Assembly (NCBI GenBank): GCA_029948255.1
Contig: JALIZF010001507.1
Span: 301,586 to 365,585, forward strand
From: Telmatactis stephensoni
Taxonomy: Eukaryota; Cnidaria; Anthozoa; Actiniaria; Isophelliidae
DNA: 64,000 bases
Reading direction: 5' to 3'
Program-made: the position numbers and the translations under genes
Notes under the pieces: generated by a model
Seen by the model: the letters and a program-made list of their open reading frames with translations, nothing else
What the model was told of the DNA's origin: nothing
Database searches by the model: none
Shown: positions 1 to 11,574 of the stretch, piece by piece
Numbering within the stretch: the stretch's first letter is position 1
Layout of the letters: the number at the start of each line of letters is the position of its first letter

Positions 1-203
1 TACAACAGATCTCAACTTCATGTCATTTGTCTTTTTTACTAAACATGTTTCGGCAACTAACATTTGCCATCTTCAGTAGTGGAGATTAACAAAGAACATA
101 ACCTATATTAATATAAGTTAAACAAACAATAAGAAAGAAGGGCTATTGTATTAATTGTAAATTAATATGTTTTACTTGTTGGTTCAGAGATGGTTTCAAC
201 CAA

Positions 204-1370
204 CTAATATGTAACACTTCTTTGAGTTTTAAATTCATAAGCAGCGTGGTCTATAATTACAAAGCATTCCTCATTAGCAAGGCTTCTGCACGACTCCGAG
301 CTATCTAGGTGTTTATATATATGTGACGCCCTATACGAGCGAAGATGTTCACATACGCGTGTCGAAAAGTGGCGAACCGTTTCACCAATATAACAGGCAT
401 TACAGCCTGCACAAACAAACTTATACACGACATGCGAACGCATTCCCATGGGTAAGGGGTCTTTGTTACTAAAATAGCTCTTTATTTTTTGTGAAGTGAA
501 GGCAAGTTTGATATTGATATCTTTGCAATAACGCTTAGTAATTTTCTGAATTCTTTTCTGCGTTACATTGGAAAATTGGCCGATGAATGGTAATTTATAA
601 TAGAAACAGTTAGATTGACTAGCTTGAGAAGTTTTGTTACCATTGTTATCTAGGTTGTTATTAAGATAATTTTTGATCACTTTCTCAATAGTGTTTTTGG
701 GGAAGAGGTTTTTCTTTAGGATATCAACTAGCTTATCTATATTATTATTAAAACCGACCCAAGTATTGTTGATCTTGTAAGCCCTATCCACAAGTGTTCT
801 AATTAATCCTATTTTATAGGAAAAAGATGTAAAACTTAGAAAATTAGTGAATAAGCCTGTGAAAGATTTCTTGCGAAAAACATTCGTGGTCACAGGTCTC
901 GTGCTGTTGTCAATGAATACATCAAGAAAGGAAATTTTGTTGTTAATTTCTCTTTCCATGGTGAACTTGATGTTGGGATGCCTGGAGTTGATGAAATCAA
1001 AAAACACAAGTGCATCTTGTTCACTGTCAAAAATGCAGAATGTATCATCGACATAGCGACGGTAGAATCTTAGAAAATCAAACTTGTTATTAAATTCGTT
1101 CAACCATTTTTCTTCATGATGTCCCATAAAGAGATTGGCTAAAACAGGAGCAAGGGGGGAACCCATAGCTACTCCACGTCAATCTGATCAAAATAATTGC
1201 CATTGCCAACCGCTGTCAGTTTTAAATTGGGATAGCCCTTTCGAATGTAGTCTACCGCTAGATTAATACTTTCTTCGAGAGGAATGTTGGTAAAGAGACT
1301 TTCTACATCGAAAGAGACCATAAAATTGCCAGACACACTCAATTCTTGTATTTCCTTTACAAAGGTAAAC
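204..1370 (-). pseudogene. Penelope-like RT/GIY-YIG polyprotein, left copy (5'-truncated)
   Basis: This is a reverse transcriptase joined to a GIY-YIG endonuclease, the two activities that Penelope-like elements use for copying and target nicking. Reading leftward, RT motif A is seen as FMVSFDVESLFTNIPLEES (about 1300-1245), then GVAMGSPLAP and YVDD in FYRRYVDDTFCIF. The nuclease follows as VYKFVCAGCNACYIGE with downstream STRVCEHL (about 440-340). An extra two bases just before GVAMGSPL (about 1170) shift the frame, a stretch before that point is missing relative to the right copy, and the C-terminus runs out of frame after AAYEFK. A full family member is roughly twice as long. The call is firm; the clade (Neptune-like?) is not. 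Confidence 0.85.
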
Positions 1371-2481
1371 TCAAGTGTTTATTTTCTTTTGCCACTGCTC
1401 AAACTCATTTCCTTTTCAATGGCAATTACTTTGATCAGATTGACGGAGTAGCTATGGGTTCCCCCCTTGCTCCTGTTTTAGCCAATCTCTTTATGGGACA
1501 TCATGAAGAAAAAAGGTTGAACGAATTTAATAACAAGTTTGATTTTCTAAGATTCTACCGTCGCTATGTCGATGATACATTCTGCATTTTTGACAGTGAA
1601 CAAGATGCACTTGTGTTTTTTGATTTCACTCCTCCAGGCATCCCAACATCAAGTTCACCATGGAAAGAGAAATTAACAACAAAATTTCCTTTCTTGATGT
1701 ACTCATTGACAACAGCACGGGGCCTGTGACCACGAATGTTTTTCGCAAGAAATCTTTCACAGGCTTATTCACTAATTTTCTAAGTTTTACATCTTTTTCC
1801 TATAAAATAGGATTAATTAGAACACTTGTGGATAGGGCTTACAAGATCAACAATACTTGGGTCGGTTTTAATAATAATATAAATAAGCTAGTTGATATCC
1901 TAAAGAAAAACCTCTTCCCCAAAAACACTATTGAAAAAGTGATCAAAAATTATCTTAATAACAACCTAGATAACAATGGTAACAAAATTTCTCAAGCTAG
2001 TCAATCTAACTGTTTCTATTATAAATTACCATTCATCGGCCAATTTTCCAATGTAACGCAGAAAAGAATTCAGAAAATTACTAAGCGTTATTGCAAAGAT
2101 ATCAATATCAAACTTGCCTTCACTTCATAAAAAATAAAGAGCTATTTTAGTAACAAAGACCCCTTACCCATGGGAATGCGTTCGCATGTCGTGTATAAGT
2201 TTGTTTGTGCAGGCTGTAATGCCTGTTATATTGGTGAAATGGTTCGCCACTTTTCGACACGCGTACGTGAACATCTTCGCACGGATAGGGCGTCACATAT
2301 ATATAAACACCTAGATAGCTCGGAGTCGTGCAGAAGCCTTGCTAATGAGGAATGCTTTGTAATTATAGACCACGCTGCTGATGAATTTTCTTTAAAACTC
2401 AAAGAAGCTTTACATATTAGTTGGTTGAAACCATCTCTGAACCAACAAGTAAAACATATTAATTTACAATTAATACAATAG
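1346..2481 (+). pseudogene. Penelope-like RT/GIY-YIG polyprotein, right copy (5'-truncated)
   Basis: This is the mirror copy of the left element. It begins within RT (FATAQTHFLFNGNYFDQID), continues through GVAMGSPLAP and YVDD, and ends with the GIY-YIG domain (YKFVCAGCNACYIGE, then STRVREHL) and a complete C-terminus. A one-base deletion near 1630 shifts the frame, and a CAA-to-TAA type nonsense change at about 2128 interrupts the region between RT and nuclease, so it is inactive. It lacks the sequence upstream of RT motif A that the left copy still has; the two are differently truncated and are not simple duplicates. Confidence 0.85.
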
Positions 2482-2625
2482 CCCTTCTTTCTTATTGTTT
2501 GTTTAACTTATATATAGGTTATGTTCTTTGTTAATCTCCACTACTGAAGATGGCAAATGTTAGTTGCCGAAACATATGTTTAGTAAAAAAGACAAATGAC
2601 ATGAAGTTGAGATCTGTTGTATCTT

Positions 2626-4157
2626 ATTTAAGATTTTTAACTTCACTATTGTTGCTGAGGCCATTTGGCAACATCATTCATGATTTCTTAGAATTATTAA
2701 CCACTACTGCAAACTCAATTATAAAATCTGACACTGAATCTGAATAGTCAAGTTTCCCATTACTAGAGATAACTAATGTTCCTGACAAAAGCACATTTAT
2801 ACAGGCTTAATAAGCCCAAAGTCGCTAGGAAATGCACAAAATTTTGATAAAAAACAACACAAAAATCACATTTATTCCCATGGGTTTTCATGGAAAAAAA
2901 GGCTAAGCTTGTACAGATGCACCTTTTGTCAAGAGGTTCAACATCTCTTATAAAGGAAAACTAGACTATTACTGTTAATATAGGTCAATGAGCTTGAAAT
3001 TGATATAATTCAACAAAAGACCAAACTGTTATACAGTATATGCAAACTTAGAACAAATGGATTAGCAATTTTTATTTTAACTTTTTCAAACCCTTTTTTA
3101 AACCAGAGTGAGCCCATGTGTGACATCAAGTCCTCACAATAACTCGATTCTATGTTTGCATATGTTAAACAAGTAAAAAATGGAATCTTCTTTGGCCAAT
3201 AACATAGGAAGCCCAACTCATTTGAAACAAGAGCATTAAAAACTATTAAAACTTGAAGCGCTGTTACCAATGCAATTTTTCTTGCAACTTGCAATGCAAT
3301 GCCATTGTTTCAGAAGAGATTCCCTTTTACAACAATGGCATTGCATTGCAAGTTGCAAGAAAAATTACACCATGTAACAGCGCCTTTAATAGGGAGCTCC
3401 ACAATTAGGTAAAACCTAATTTCTATTAATATTATTTTATACAATGATCTTCCTTTTAATAAGATAAAATCACATTGAAACAAAATAAACATCACTAATC
3501 ACTAAAAGGAACAATTTAAAAAGTGGAAGCTATTCAAAGAAAACTAGTTTATGCCACAATAAACAAAAGTAATTCTTTGAAAAATTCTCAATTATTATGA
3601 TTGCAGTTGATTGTCAGATGTTTATCTACAAAACACTAGAGCTGCCAATGTGCAATTCCAAATTTTCTAAAAGAAAATTATAATTTGTTTGTTTTAAACC
3701 CATGCCATGACTGAGTTTCTTTGAAAAAACAAATGATTTGAAAATGACAACATAATTTCAAAACACTTCTTGTTGTAGGTATCAATGAAATTCATCTTGT
3801 TATAATTGCTAGTCAACCAAGTTTCAAAACATTTTAAACAATTTGCTTATTAGACTAAAACACAACTTTCATAATGGCTCCTGCTAATTATGGCAAAAAT
3901 AAATTTAAACAACTATTTAAATCATTGAAAAAATATGAAGTCATGAAATTTCTTAATTTACATGAGTAGAAGTATCAGTATCAGAAGCCAGTTGGGATTT
4001 TTAAACACTTTATGTTTACCGATTATCAGTGTGTATTTATTTCAGGATTTGAGGACCAGGTTGGAAAAAAGCCTTGCTTTACCTGTTATATCCTCGTTAA
4101 AACAAAACAAAAAAAAAGAGTCTTTTTATCAAAACATCCAGGATAGAATTGATATTT
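2626..4157. other. AT-rich stretch without recognisable genes
   Basis: Only short open frames are found (under about 100 codons), none with a recognisable domain. The one clear structure is the long hairpin at 3255-3386, listed separately. Confidence 0.5.
3255..3386. repeat. Long imperfect hairpin (MITE-like)
   Basis: The stretch GCGCTGTTAC...GCAATGCCATTGTT is followed, after a loop of about 22 bases, by its reverse complement ending ...GTAACAGCGC. The stem is about 55 bp with a few mismatches; the inner 37 bp are almost perfect. It has the shape of a foldback MITE, but no target duplication was identified. Confidence 0.6.
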
Positions 4158-5190
4158 AACTAGACGCACACGTGCGTTCACTCGTGCCCCGGGAGCCCTC
4201 TTCCCCGAGCCGTTTCACGCATTCTTCACCATTCCGGGAAATATTTAACCGTAACATAAGACCTTTTTTGAATCGGTTAACTTATTAAAACTAAAGAATA
4301 TCTGATTAGTCAAGTTGTCTGTCATCACTGAGCTATTAGTGTTTGCCTCTTATCATACATGAGTATTGTATATCTCCGACATGCAAAAATATCCCCTGCG
4401 AATATACCAGTTTTATTCATTTTTTTATTTCACTATGTATCTCAATTGTTTGCTGTAAAATCTTCTACAACGGTGTTTTTAACACAATAACAAATCGTGT
4501 ATTTTTCGGATGTTTTATATATTGAATAAAAGACGTTACGTGACCAAACGCGAAATACAAGGTCAATGGAACCTAATTCCATGCAATGGTCTCCGATATT
4601 AATATTCAGTACAAAAACCTCTCAAGATCTCTTGAATGCTTAAATGAGGAATATAATTGACTTGCTTCTATGTATGTTCGTTTAGCAACATGTAGGATGA
4701 GAAATTCGTAGATTTCCAGCTCATAGGAAATAATTCGTATCGCGAGGGCCTACTTTCAAGTACTCCAATTAGAATTGAATATTTGGTCAAAGTATTGGAG
4801 ATGAAGCTCAAAATAACAGCCCATTCTGAAGCTCTTATGAGTGTCTAGGTATATCTCAAGTTAAAAGCCCCACTTTACGATGTATTATTCCGAGAAGAGC
4901 CTGTCTCTGAAAGCGATTTTCGTTGTAGTCGGCCATCTTGCATTCCTAAAGTTCCTCACTGGCGTTCACTACGAAGAGTAGGCGATGAATGAAGGGCATT
5001 GTTTCTTCCGCTCTTGACCAATTGGGAGTGCATCACTTAGCCGATTCATCACTTAACCGAGTGCGCAAGAATGCTGACTCAGAAATGCTGCATTCTCAGG
5101 ACGACGAGAGAAAAAACATTTGCAATTTATAACTCGTTCCCGGCCTAAAGGCCTGGGCACGAGTAAAAATGCACCAAACAATACCAACGG
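4158..5190. repeat. Repeat bounded by ACTCGTGCCC / GGGCACGAGT, copy 1
   Basis: The left side reads AACTAGACG..TGCGTTCACTCGTGCCC and the right side GGCCTGGGCACGAGTAAAAATGCAC. The same inverted ends bound another segment at 25576-26232, so this looks like a dispersed non-coding repeat family. The interior contains no credible gene. Confidence 0.45.
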
Positions 5191-5572
5191 AAGGCTTTTC
5201 ACAATTTCACATACAAAACAGCTATTTTTCACGGTGAATATTAGGCTTCTCTAATTTTATAGTGTTCAATATATTAAGTAACTCGTAGCATTAATTCACT
5301 TTATGTTAGAAACAGCTAGTTTTAAATCGCTATAAAAGAGTAATATCACGCTTCAAGCTGTCTCGTTTCGCAACGAGAGACGTATTACGATACAAGATGA
5401 GTGATTTTCATTTTCACATTACTGCGCCTTCAAACTCGTTACGTCTCCAAAAGCAGACTATTTTGACAAATAATTTCGATATCTAACGTTTTCAACAACT
5501 TATAAATCAATTTAAATTTCTTTTCTACAAAAACAAACTTTAATATAACTAATAAGACTTAAGCTTAAGCTA
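5191..5572. other. Unassigned AT-rich spacer
   Basis: I see no open frame, repeat or recognisable motif of note in this stretch. Confidence 0.4.
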
Positions 5573-5740
5573 ACAGTGAGGACACTCAAACCATGAACAC
5601 TTGACTTTATTTAATAGATTAGCTGAAATATACTATGTGATCAAAATGAAACTAAATTCTAGTTCATTCTCTCAAGGAATGCATGTTAAAAACAGTTTTA
5701 AAAAAGAACCAAGTGTTCACGGTTAGAGTGTCCTCACTGT
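5573..5740. mobile_element. Small inverted-repeat element (MITE)
   Basis: The left end ACAGTGAGGACACTCAAACC and the right end GGTTAGAGTGTCCTCACTGT are inverted repeats that extend with few mismatches for about 30 bp (through TGAACACTTG). The interior is AT-rich and non-coding. Family unassigned. Confidence 0.6.
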
Positions 5741-5873
5741 AAACTTAGGTAGCTTAATAATCTTATAAATTCGATACGTACCACACATCAAAATCCCAGA
5801 TGGTTAACATGCTTTACTCAAGTCGGTCCAGTTCCACTAAAACCAATTCAGCGTAAAGTTTAACTTATTCTCA

Positions 5874-6603
5874 CCATTTACACGAATCGATAATGAGATG
5901 CACGATTCGTAAACCCCTTTGACGATTCGTACGAATCGATCGAATCGTACGAATCGACAGGCCCCCTTCGAGCAGCTTTGAGTCTGCCAGAGTCGAAGTC
6001 CACTATATGCTCATCTGCGCATGTGCGCGACACAGGAATCCCAACAACATGCGCTAACCATTTACACGAATCGATAATGAGATGCACGATTCGTAAACCC
6101 ATTTGACGATTCGTACGAATCGATCGAATCGTACGAATCGACAGGCCCCCTTCGAGCAGCTTTGAGTCTGCCAGAGTCTAAGTCCACTATACACCCATCT
6201 GCGCATGTGCGCGACACAGGAATCCCAACAACATGCGCTAACCATTTACACGAATCGATCATGAGATGCACGATTCGTAAACCCCTTTGACGCTTCGTAC
6301 GAATCGATCGAATCGTACGAATCGACAGGCCCCCTTCGAGCAGCTTTGAGTCTGGCAGAGTCGAAGTCCACTATACAGCCATCTGCGCATGTGCGCGACA
6401 CAGGAATCCCAACAACATGCGCTAACCATTTACACGAATCGATAATGAGATGCACGATTCGTAAACCCCTTTGACGATTCGTACGAATCGATCGAATCGT
6501 ACGAATCGACAGGCCCCCTTCGAGCAGCTTTGAGTCTGCCAGAGTCTAAGTCCACTATATACCCATGTGCGCATGTGCGCGACACAGGAATCCCAACAAC
6601 ATA
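5874..6603. repeat. Four tandem copies of a 184-bp repeat
   Basis: Units start at 5874, 6058, 6242 and 6426, exactly 184 bp apart, and are nearly identical. Each contains a near-palindromic core built from ACGAATCG/CGATTCGT words (GATTCGTACGAATCGATCGA and on). Short open frames across the units share sequence only because the repeat is copied; 184 is not a multiple of three. The array abuts the truncated 3' end of the BEL element, whose last coding bases also run into ACGAATCG words near 6700-6750. Confidence 0.9.
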
Positions 6604-6744
6604 TTCATTATCCCTTGGTGTAATTATTCATGTTTTATGCATATCAATAACCTGTACTGTCTGCAATGCATTTCAATGAAGTTCACAATCTGTTACGAAT
6701 CGTAAACCACCATTTACGAATCGACTCGATTCGTGTGTATTGGA

Positions 6745-8509
6745 CAACCCTCCATATCCTTGACTACTGGCGTCTGAGAAGTGGTGTAATTCAACTGAGC
6801 ATGGTTTACGTTTACCAAAGTCTTGAGGCTTGTAACAACTTTTAACGTGAAGATTCTCCAAGAAGGGTAGGGTAATAATCCATCTTTCCCATCGCCTTTT
6901 TAGGTATTCAGGAACAGGTTCGTCCCAGTCGATATTATCCTTTGTAATCTCTTGTAGAATTTGTTTGCCAGTAAGAACAACAGGAGCTATGAACCCCAAT
7001 GGATCATACACTGAACTAACTGTTGAAAGTATTCCACGTCTTGTCAAGGGCTTGCTTGGAATATCAATCTTAAACTGAAATACGTCATTCTCAATGCTCC
7101 ATTGTACTCCAAGAGCACGTTCAAGTGGAAGGCTGTTTTGTTGCAAGTCGAGCTCCTTGAGACCTTTGGCTCTGTCTTGGGTAGGAATGGATTCTATAAC
7201 TCTCCTTAAATTGGACGTAAGCTTATGAAATCTTAGTCCACCATGTGCACACATCTGTTGGCTTTTCTGTATCATCGCAATAGCTTCGTCTTCTGTAGCG
7301 AAAGACTTTAAACCATCATCTACATAGAAATCATGCGACGTCACAACCAAGTTCCTCTTCATAGTCAGTAGCAATCTTCTTTAAGCCATAATTTGCGCAA
7401 CCAGGGGAGGATTTTGCGCCAAACAAATGTACAGTCATTCGATATTCAGATGAATTTTCGGTGATATTTCCATTCTCCCACCGGAGGAAACGGAAGAAAT
7501 TTCTGTGTTCTTCATCCACTTTGAACTGATGAAACATACCTTCTATATCTCCAATAAGGGCATAATGCTCTTGTCTAAATCTGCATAAGACGCCAACTAG
7601 ATTATTGGTAAGATCTGGACCAGCAAGCAGGTGATCGTTCAGAGATTGTCCCTTAAATTTCGCGCTACAATCGTATACAACTCTCAGCTTTTCGTTTTTT
7701 TTGGGATGGAAAACACCGTGATGTGGTATATACCAGACTTTACCATCTTCGGTTTCTCGTTGAGATTCGGGCACCTTTTCAGCATATCCCTTTGAAATAA
7801 CCTCATCCATAGAACAGGTGTACATACTTTGATACTTGTTATCGTGAGACATTCGTTTCTTTAGATTTTTCAAACGACAAGTGGCCAAATCCTTGTTGTT
7901 TGGCAGGCTTGGGACTTCCTCGCGAAATGGGAGTGGCATCTGATAATGGCTGTCTGGAAGTTGTGCGATCCCTAGGCCTCTATCCATTATCTGTAATAAC
8001 TTCTTATCGTCACAGGAAAGAGGCTCTTCGTTTGTTTTTGCTTCTGAGAAGTCAAGTTCAAACATCTTGTTCACTTGAAGTGGATCAATGACTTCCTTTG
8101 CTGCGATTCGGCACGACAAATAACATGAGGCTTGTGGATTTTCTGCTTGACAGGTCAAAATTCGATGAGATACACCAATGTGATCTTTTTCATTGTTTAC
8201 ATCAGCATCGTCGTTGAACTTTCCCACGATACCCCAACCAAGGTCTGTTCTCAAAGCATATGGACTGTTATCATCACCAGCAATAACTTCTCGAGGGACA
8301 AGAGCACGAGTACAATCAAGGCCAATCAGCAATCCGACATCTATATCTTCATTGTATGGCATAATTTGATCAGCTATGTCTTTCGTGTGTGACCAGAGCT
8401 TGGCTGTTTCTGGGCGAGGAATTTGACTGCGTTGAGCAGGAATTGAAGATCTTGTAAATGTTCTTGGTAACGCGATGGACACTTGACGATTGAAACTGAT
8501 CTTGAACAA
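6745..8509 (-). pseudogene. BEL/Pao RT and peptidase-A17 region
   Basis: This is the Pol part of the BEL element. The upstream piece (8509-7331) contains the typical BEL RT entry KVWYIPHHGVFHP, then VVYDCSAKFKGQSLND and LIGDIEGMFHQFKV (motif A region). A frame break near 7350 leads to the second piece with FYVDDGLKSF (the YVDD catalytic box) and YDPLGFIAPV, the hallmark of the Pao A17 region, then HHFSDASSQGYG at the start of RNase H. RNase H and integrase are lost at about 6748. The family assignment is secure from these motifs; the copy cannot be functional. Confidence 0.85.
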
Positions 8510-9182
8510 CTAAACCTTTAACCTTGTAGGTATCCACGATCTTGTTTTCAGCATGAAGTGTAGACAGAAACAGATGAGATCTTTCACCTTGAACTTCCAG
8601 ATCTTCTAGTACTTTGTCTTTGACAAACGTTGTGTCAGACTGGTCATCTAAGAGTGCGTAGACGAGCTTTACCTTGTCTGAATCGTTTGTATGGTGAATC
8701 CAAACGGGAACAATCATAGAGTAAGTTGCCTTACTAAACTTTGCTTTGGTGTTATTTGATGTAGCTTGTTTGATATCACCATGAAGCGATGTAGGATGAA
8801 GTTTCTTGCAGAGTTCACAGGACTTCCGTTCTTTACAGTCTTTAGAGCGATGTCCAGTCTTTAAACATCCAAAGCATAGAGCGTTGGTCGCCGCATATTG
8901 CTTTCTCTCTTGAACTGTTTTCTTTAAGAATTCTTCGCAACTGTCGATTTCGTGAGAAGATTTGCACAGCAAGCACGTTGGCTGGTCTGGTTTGTCTTCA
9001 TTACTTGATGTTGAGGTAACTAACTGGGTACTTGGATGTTCACGTGCGTTTTCGTCTTCAGTGACTGTTGAGAACGAGCTTACGACTTTAGTTGATTTGC
9101 CAGAATCCTTCGGTTTCTTGACGGGTTCAAGGACTTGCGAGGAGAATACTGGATCGTTGGCAATATCAGCTTCTTTCGTCAC
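8370..9182 (-). pseudogene. BEL/Pao zinc-knuckle and protease region
   Basis: The frame carries cysteine-rich knuckles (CLLCKSSHEIDSCEEF, CFGCLKTGHRSKDC, CELCKKLHPTSLH) that would bind RNA in Gag, followed by an aspartic protease-like segment, YALLDDQSDTTFV (DUF1758 type, where DD or DS replaces the usual DTG/DSG). The C-terminus goes out of frame at about 8510-8520, where the RT piece opens in another frame. It continues the Gag pieces upstream. Confidence 0.8.
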
Positions 9183-10012
9183 AAAACAAAGTTTTCAAAT
9201 GGTGGAAACTCTTTATTAACTTCCTTATATTCGTAGACCTCTCTCGTCCATCGATTCACCAACCACTTGGGTAACTTAGCTGACATTTTGCGATTCTCCA
9301 GGTCATCGTCGAGGACGTGTAAGGTAGAAGTGCCAACCATAGCCTTTTCACAGTGTATAAGAAAATCAGCGAACTTCCTAAGACCTTTGGCATCACCATT
9401 CTGTATCACAGGCCAAGATTCAAGCTTTTGTCGATACGTGTTGGCTATTGCAAATGGGTCTCCAAACCGTTTTGTGAGGACATCTTTAGCCTTTTGGTAC
9501 GCGTCGTCTGAATTTAGAAGAAGTAGCCCATCGATTGCTTCTTTAGCCCGTCGCCAGCAACGTACTTCCTTAGATAATGAATTCTTTCTTTCGGCTTTGT
9601 AGTCTTGTTCTCAATCAGTGTTTCAAAGGCTTGAATCCAAGAGGGGAATTGAGAGTGATCACCAGAAAATATACCAGGTTCAGGAGACGGTAAACTTAGA
9701 TTGGCGCTGATTCTCAACAAGAGTTTTGATGATTTCCACGAGTTGACGTTCAACAAGGGTGCTTCTAGTTTCAGTTGATGAAGTGGTATCACTTGAGGAG
9801 CTACCAGAGATTTCTTTCTTTCCTTTTGATGACACTTTGATCTTTGCATCGCGTGGCTTACCCTTCGTGACAGTATGGCCGTTGTCTTTATCATGTGCCA
9901 GTTGTTCTTTGTCGGCGTAGCGGCGAGAGTCCTTTAAATATCGTTGTAGAAGTTCATCCACTGCAATTCTTTTGTGGCAGTTGAACGGAGGAATAATCTG
10001 AGGAACATTCAT
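9179..10012 (-). pseudogene. BEL/Pao Gag (DUF1759-like), frameshifted
   Basis: Three pieces in changing frames form one Gag region. A charged/Ser-rich segment (10012-9680) is followed by PEPGIFSGDHSQFPSWIQAF (about 9680-9620), the typical start of the BEL Gag domain, then ERIHYLRKYVAGDGLK. The last piece (9409-9179) has GLRKFADFLIHCEKAM and LPKWLVNRWTREV, typical of the Gag C-terminal half. At least two single-base type frame breaks separate them. Confidence 0.75.
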
Positions 10013-10949
10013 CGTAGACGTTTAACTCTGCTCTCGTACGTTCTAGGTCTTCTTTTGTCTTTAGACCCTCTTCATATCGTTCCAAATCCCTCTTTATTTT
10101 CTTTTCGTTCAGCTCCAATTCCAATTTTTGTTTCTGAATTGCGTCCAGTCTTGAATAAACTTCTTCTTCGAAGTTATGTTTCTTCGAGGTGAGCTCAAGC
10201 TTCGACTGCAAGGCTGCCAACTTCCCATGAAGATCCAACTGTCGTTCACACGACTTAGAAGAATGACTTGAGGATTTTCGGTTGGATGAGTGACCACCAA
10301 AGGAATTGTAATCTGAAGGTTCGTAGCTGATGGAAGAATGATGTTCCGACGAAGAAGTGCTGTGTCTTGATGAGCTGGATTGTTTTGAAGATCTTGAATC
10401 ATTTGAAGCAGTCTTTCTTGTGGAATGATGTTCTTCTTTCCTTGATGGTACAGGACTTGGCTGCTTCGAGTGCCTTGAAGAGGATGCATTTGAAGACTTG
10501 TACGAAGAACTACTGCTGCGTCTTGAATGTCGGGATCTTGAAATTTCTGACGCTTTGGATCTTGAGTCTAGCTCATGTCGATCGATTTCTCTAATTCTCT
10601 CGTTTACCATCCTGAGGAGATCCACGTTCTCTTTAGCTAAACTGTCAAATTCATCATAGAGCTCTATCTTTTGTTCTTCTAAGACCAACTGGTTCTCCAG
10701 TTCTTCGAAGGCTTTGGTAAGATCGGACATTTTATTTTCCAGTATACGGCAATTTGAAGTTAAGACTTGAGAGTTGTTTTCCGTTACAATCGAGGATGCC
10801 ATGGCGTTTAAGTGTATTCTCCAAGAGCGTTTGGCGGATCTGTAGTTAATTTTACTTCGTTCTAGGCAATATTGTTTTCCTTTTGTTGTCATACTTCTTG
10901 CTCTAGTTGCTTTTAGTTGATCGATGTCTTGATCTGGATTCTCAGCCAT
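9954..10949 (-). pseudogene. N-terminal coiled-coil/Ser-rich region of the BEL polyprotein
   Basis: An open frame of 331 codons begins with ATG at 10949 (MAENPDQDIDQLKATRA). Residues about 65-125 and 235-315 are rich in Glu, Lys and Leu with heptad-like spacing (coiled coil), separated by a 100-residue Ser/Arg/His-rich stretch. It runs directly into the Gag pieces, so I treat it as the amino-terminal part of the same polyprotein. Such coiled-coil leaders are common in invertebrate BEL elements. It contains no catalytic motif. Confidence 0.6.
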
Positions 10950-11211
10950 TTTCGTTCACTATATACATTTAATCTTTCTTCGGGAGTTGTTTTACTGTAA
11001 ACTTGAGTCTTAGATAACGGAGACTTGTTTCTGGTACAATTTATTGCTAAACTGTAAAACTATGAAATACAATATAAATCAGGATGAATCTAAATCAAAT
11101 GCTCGATAAATAAAGATCTGAACCAAATATTAAATATTAAGTTAACTCACCAACTGTCCCGCTCTAAGCTCAAGTGTGATAAACGGTTCGCATCGCACGT
11201 GGTGCGTAAAC

Positions 11212-11574
11212 ATGGCCGACGGCCACGTTTTTCTTCGCTCCCTACTTCTGTACCTGTTTCTAACCTATGGCTCAAATTTTCTTAATGGAACCTATTCGTT
11301 TATAGGTTCTAATGATACTCCAAGTACACTCAAGGGTTTTTTCTGTTCTCGTGTTACTTCGTGGGACAATGCTGGCCTTTTTGGTACCTCGGCGTTGTCA
11401 ACTTCTGCCGTTCGAGTGTGGCAAAGAAAGTTTCTTCCACGGAAGGTTTCCTACTATTCAAACTCAGTGGCAGTCCATGGGATTCTACTATTAATCGCTG
11501 GTGATGTCGAGAGGAATCCTGGGGATAATAAGCGAGCGAAATGCTCTGAAGTGTTCAAGAACTATTGCAGTTAA
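11212..11574 (+). pseudogene. LINE N-terminal segment with degenerate 2A motif
   Basis: The likely start is ATG at 11212 (MADGHVFLRSLLLYLFLTYG, a signal-peptide-like hydrophobic stretch). About 85 codons later the frame reads LLLIAGDVERNPGD (2A core at 11500-11526). In functional 2A peptides the consensus is D-V/I-E-x-N-P-G-P, where the last Pro is needed for ribosome skipping. Here the Pro is replaced by Asp. 2A motifs at the N-terminus of APE-type LINEs are known from sea urchins, cnidarians and other invertebrates. The frame breaks soon after, at about 11540. Confidence 0.7.

Larger units (their letters stand above)
1..2625. repeat. Head-to-head inverted pair of Penelope-like elements
   Basis: Bases from about 1 to 1185 are the near-perfect reverse complement of bases from about 1425 to 2625. 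The centre (about 1186-1425) holds the 5' ends of the two copies, which are truncated at different points and abut near 1370. Both arms carry an RT/GIY-YIG coding region and about 140 bp of 3' flank. The left arm still matches at base 1, so it probably continues outside the window. Head-to-head, 5'-truncated copies are a known arrangement for Penelope-like elements. Confidence 0.85.
6700..11165 (-). mobile_element. BEL/Pao LTR retrotransposon, degenerate and 3'-truncated
   Basis: Reading leftward, the element holds an N-terminal coiled-coil/Ser-rich region, a DUF1759-type Gag, zinc knuckles, an aspartic protease region, a BEL-type RT and the start of the A17/RNase H region. It ends abruptly near 6748, before integrase and the 3' LTR, where 184-bp-repeat-like words begin. 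About five frame breaks separate the pieces. The 5' LTR was not recognised; the LINE at 11.2-15.0 kb may have inserted into or next to it. Confidence 0.8.

Noticed and set aside
847..1056. Plus-strand frame opposite the left Penelope-like RT
   Set aside because: It is the shadow of the minus-strand RT coding sequence.
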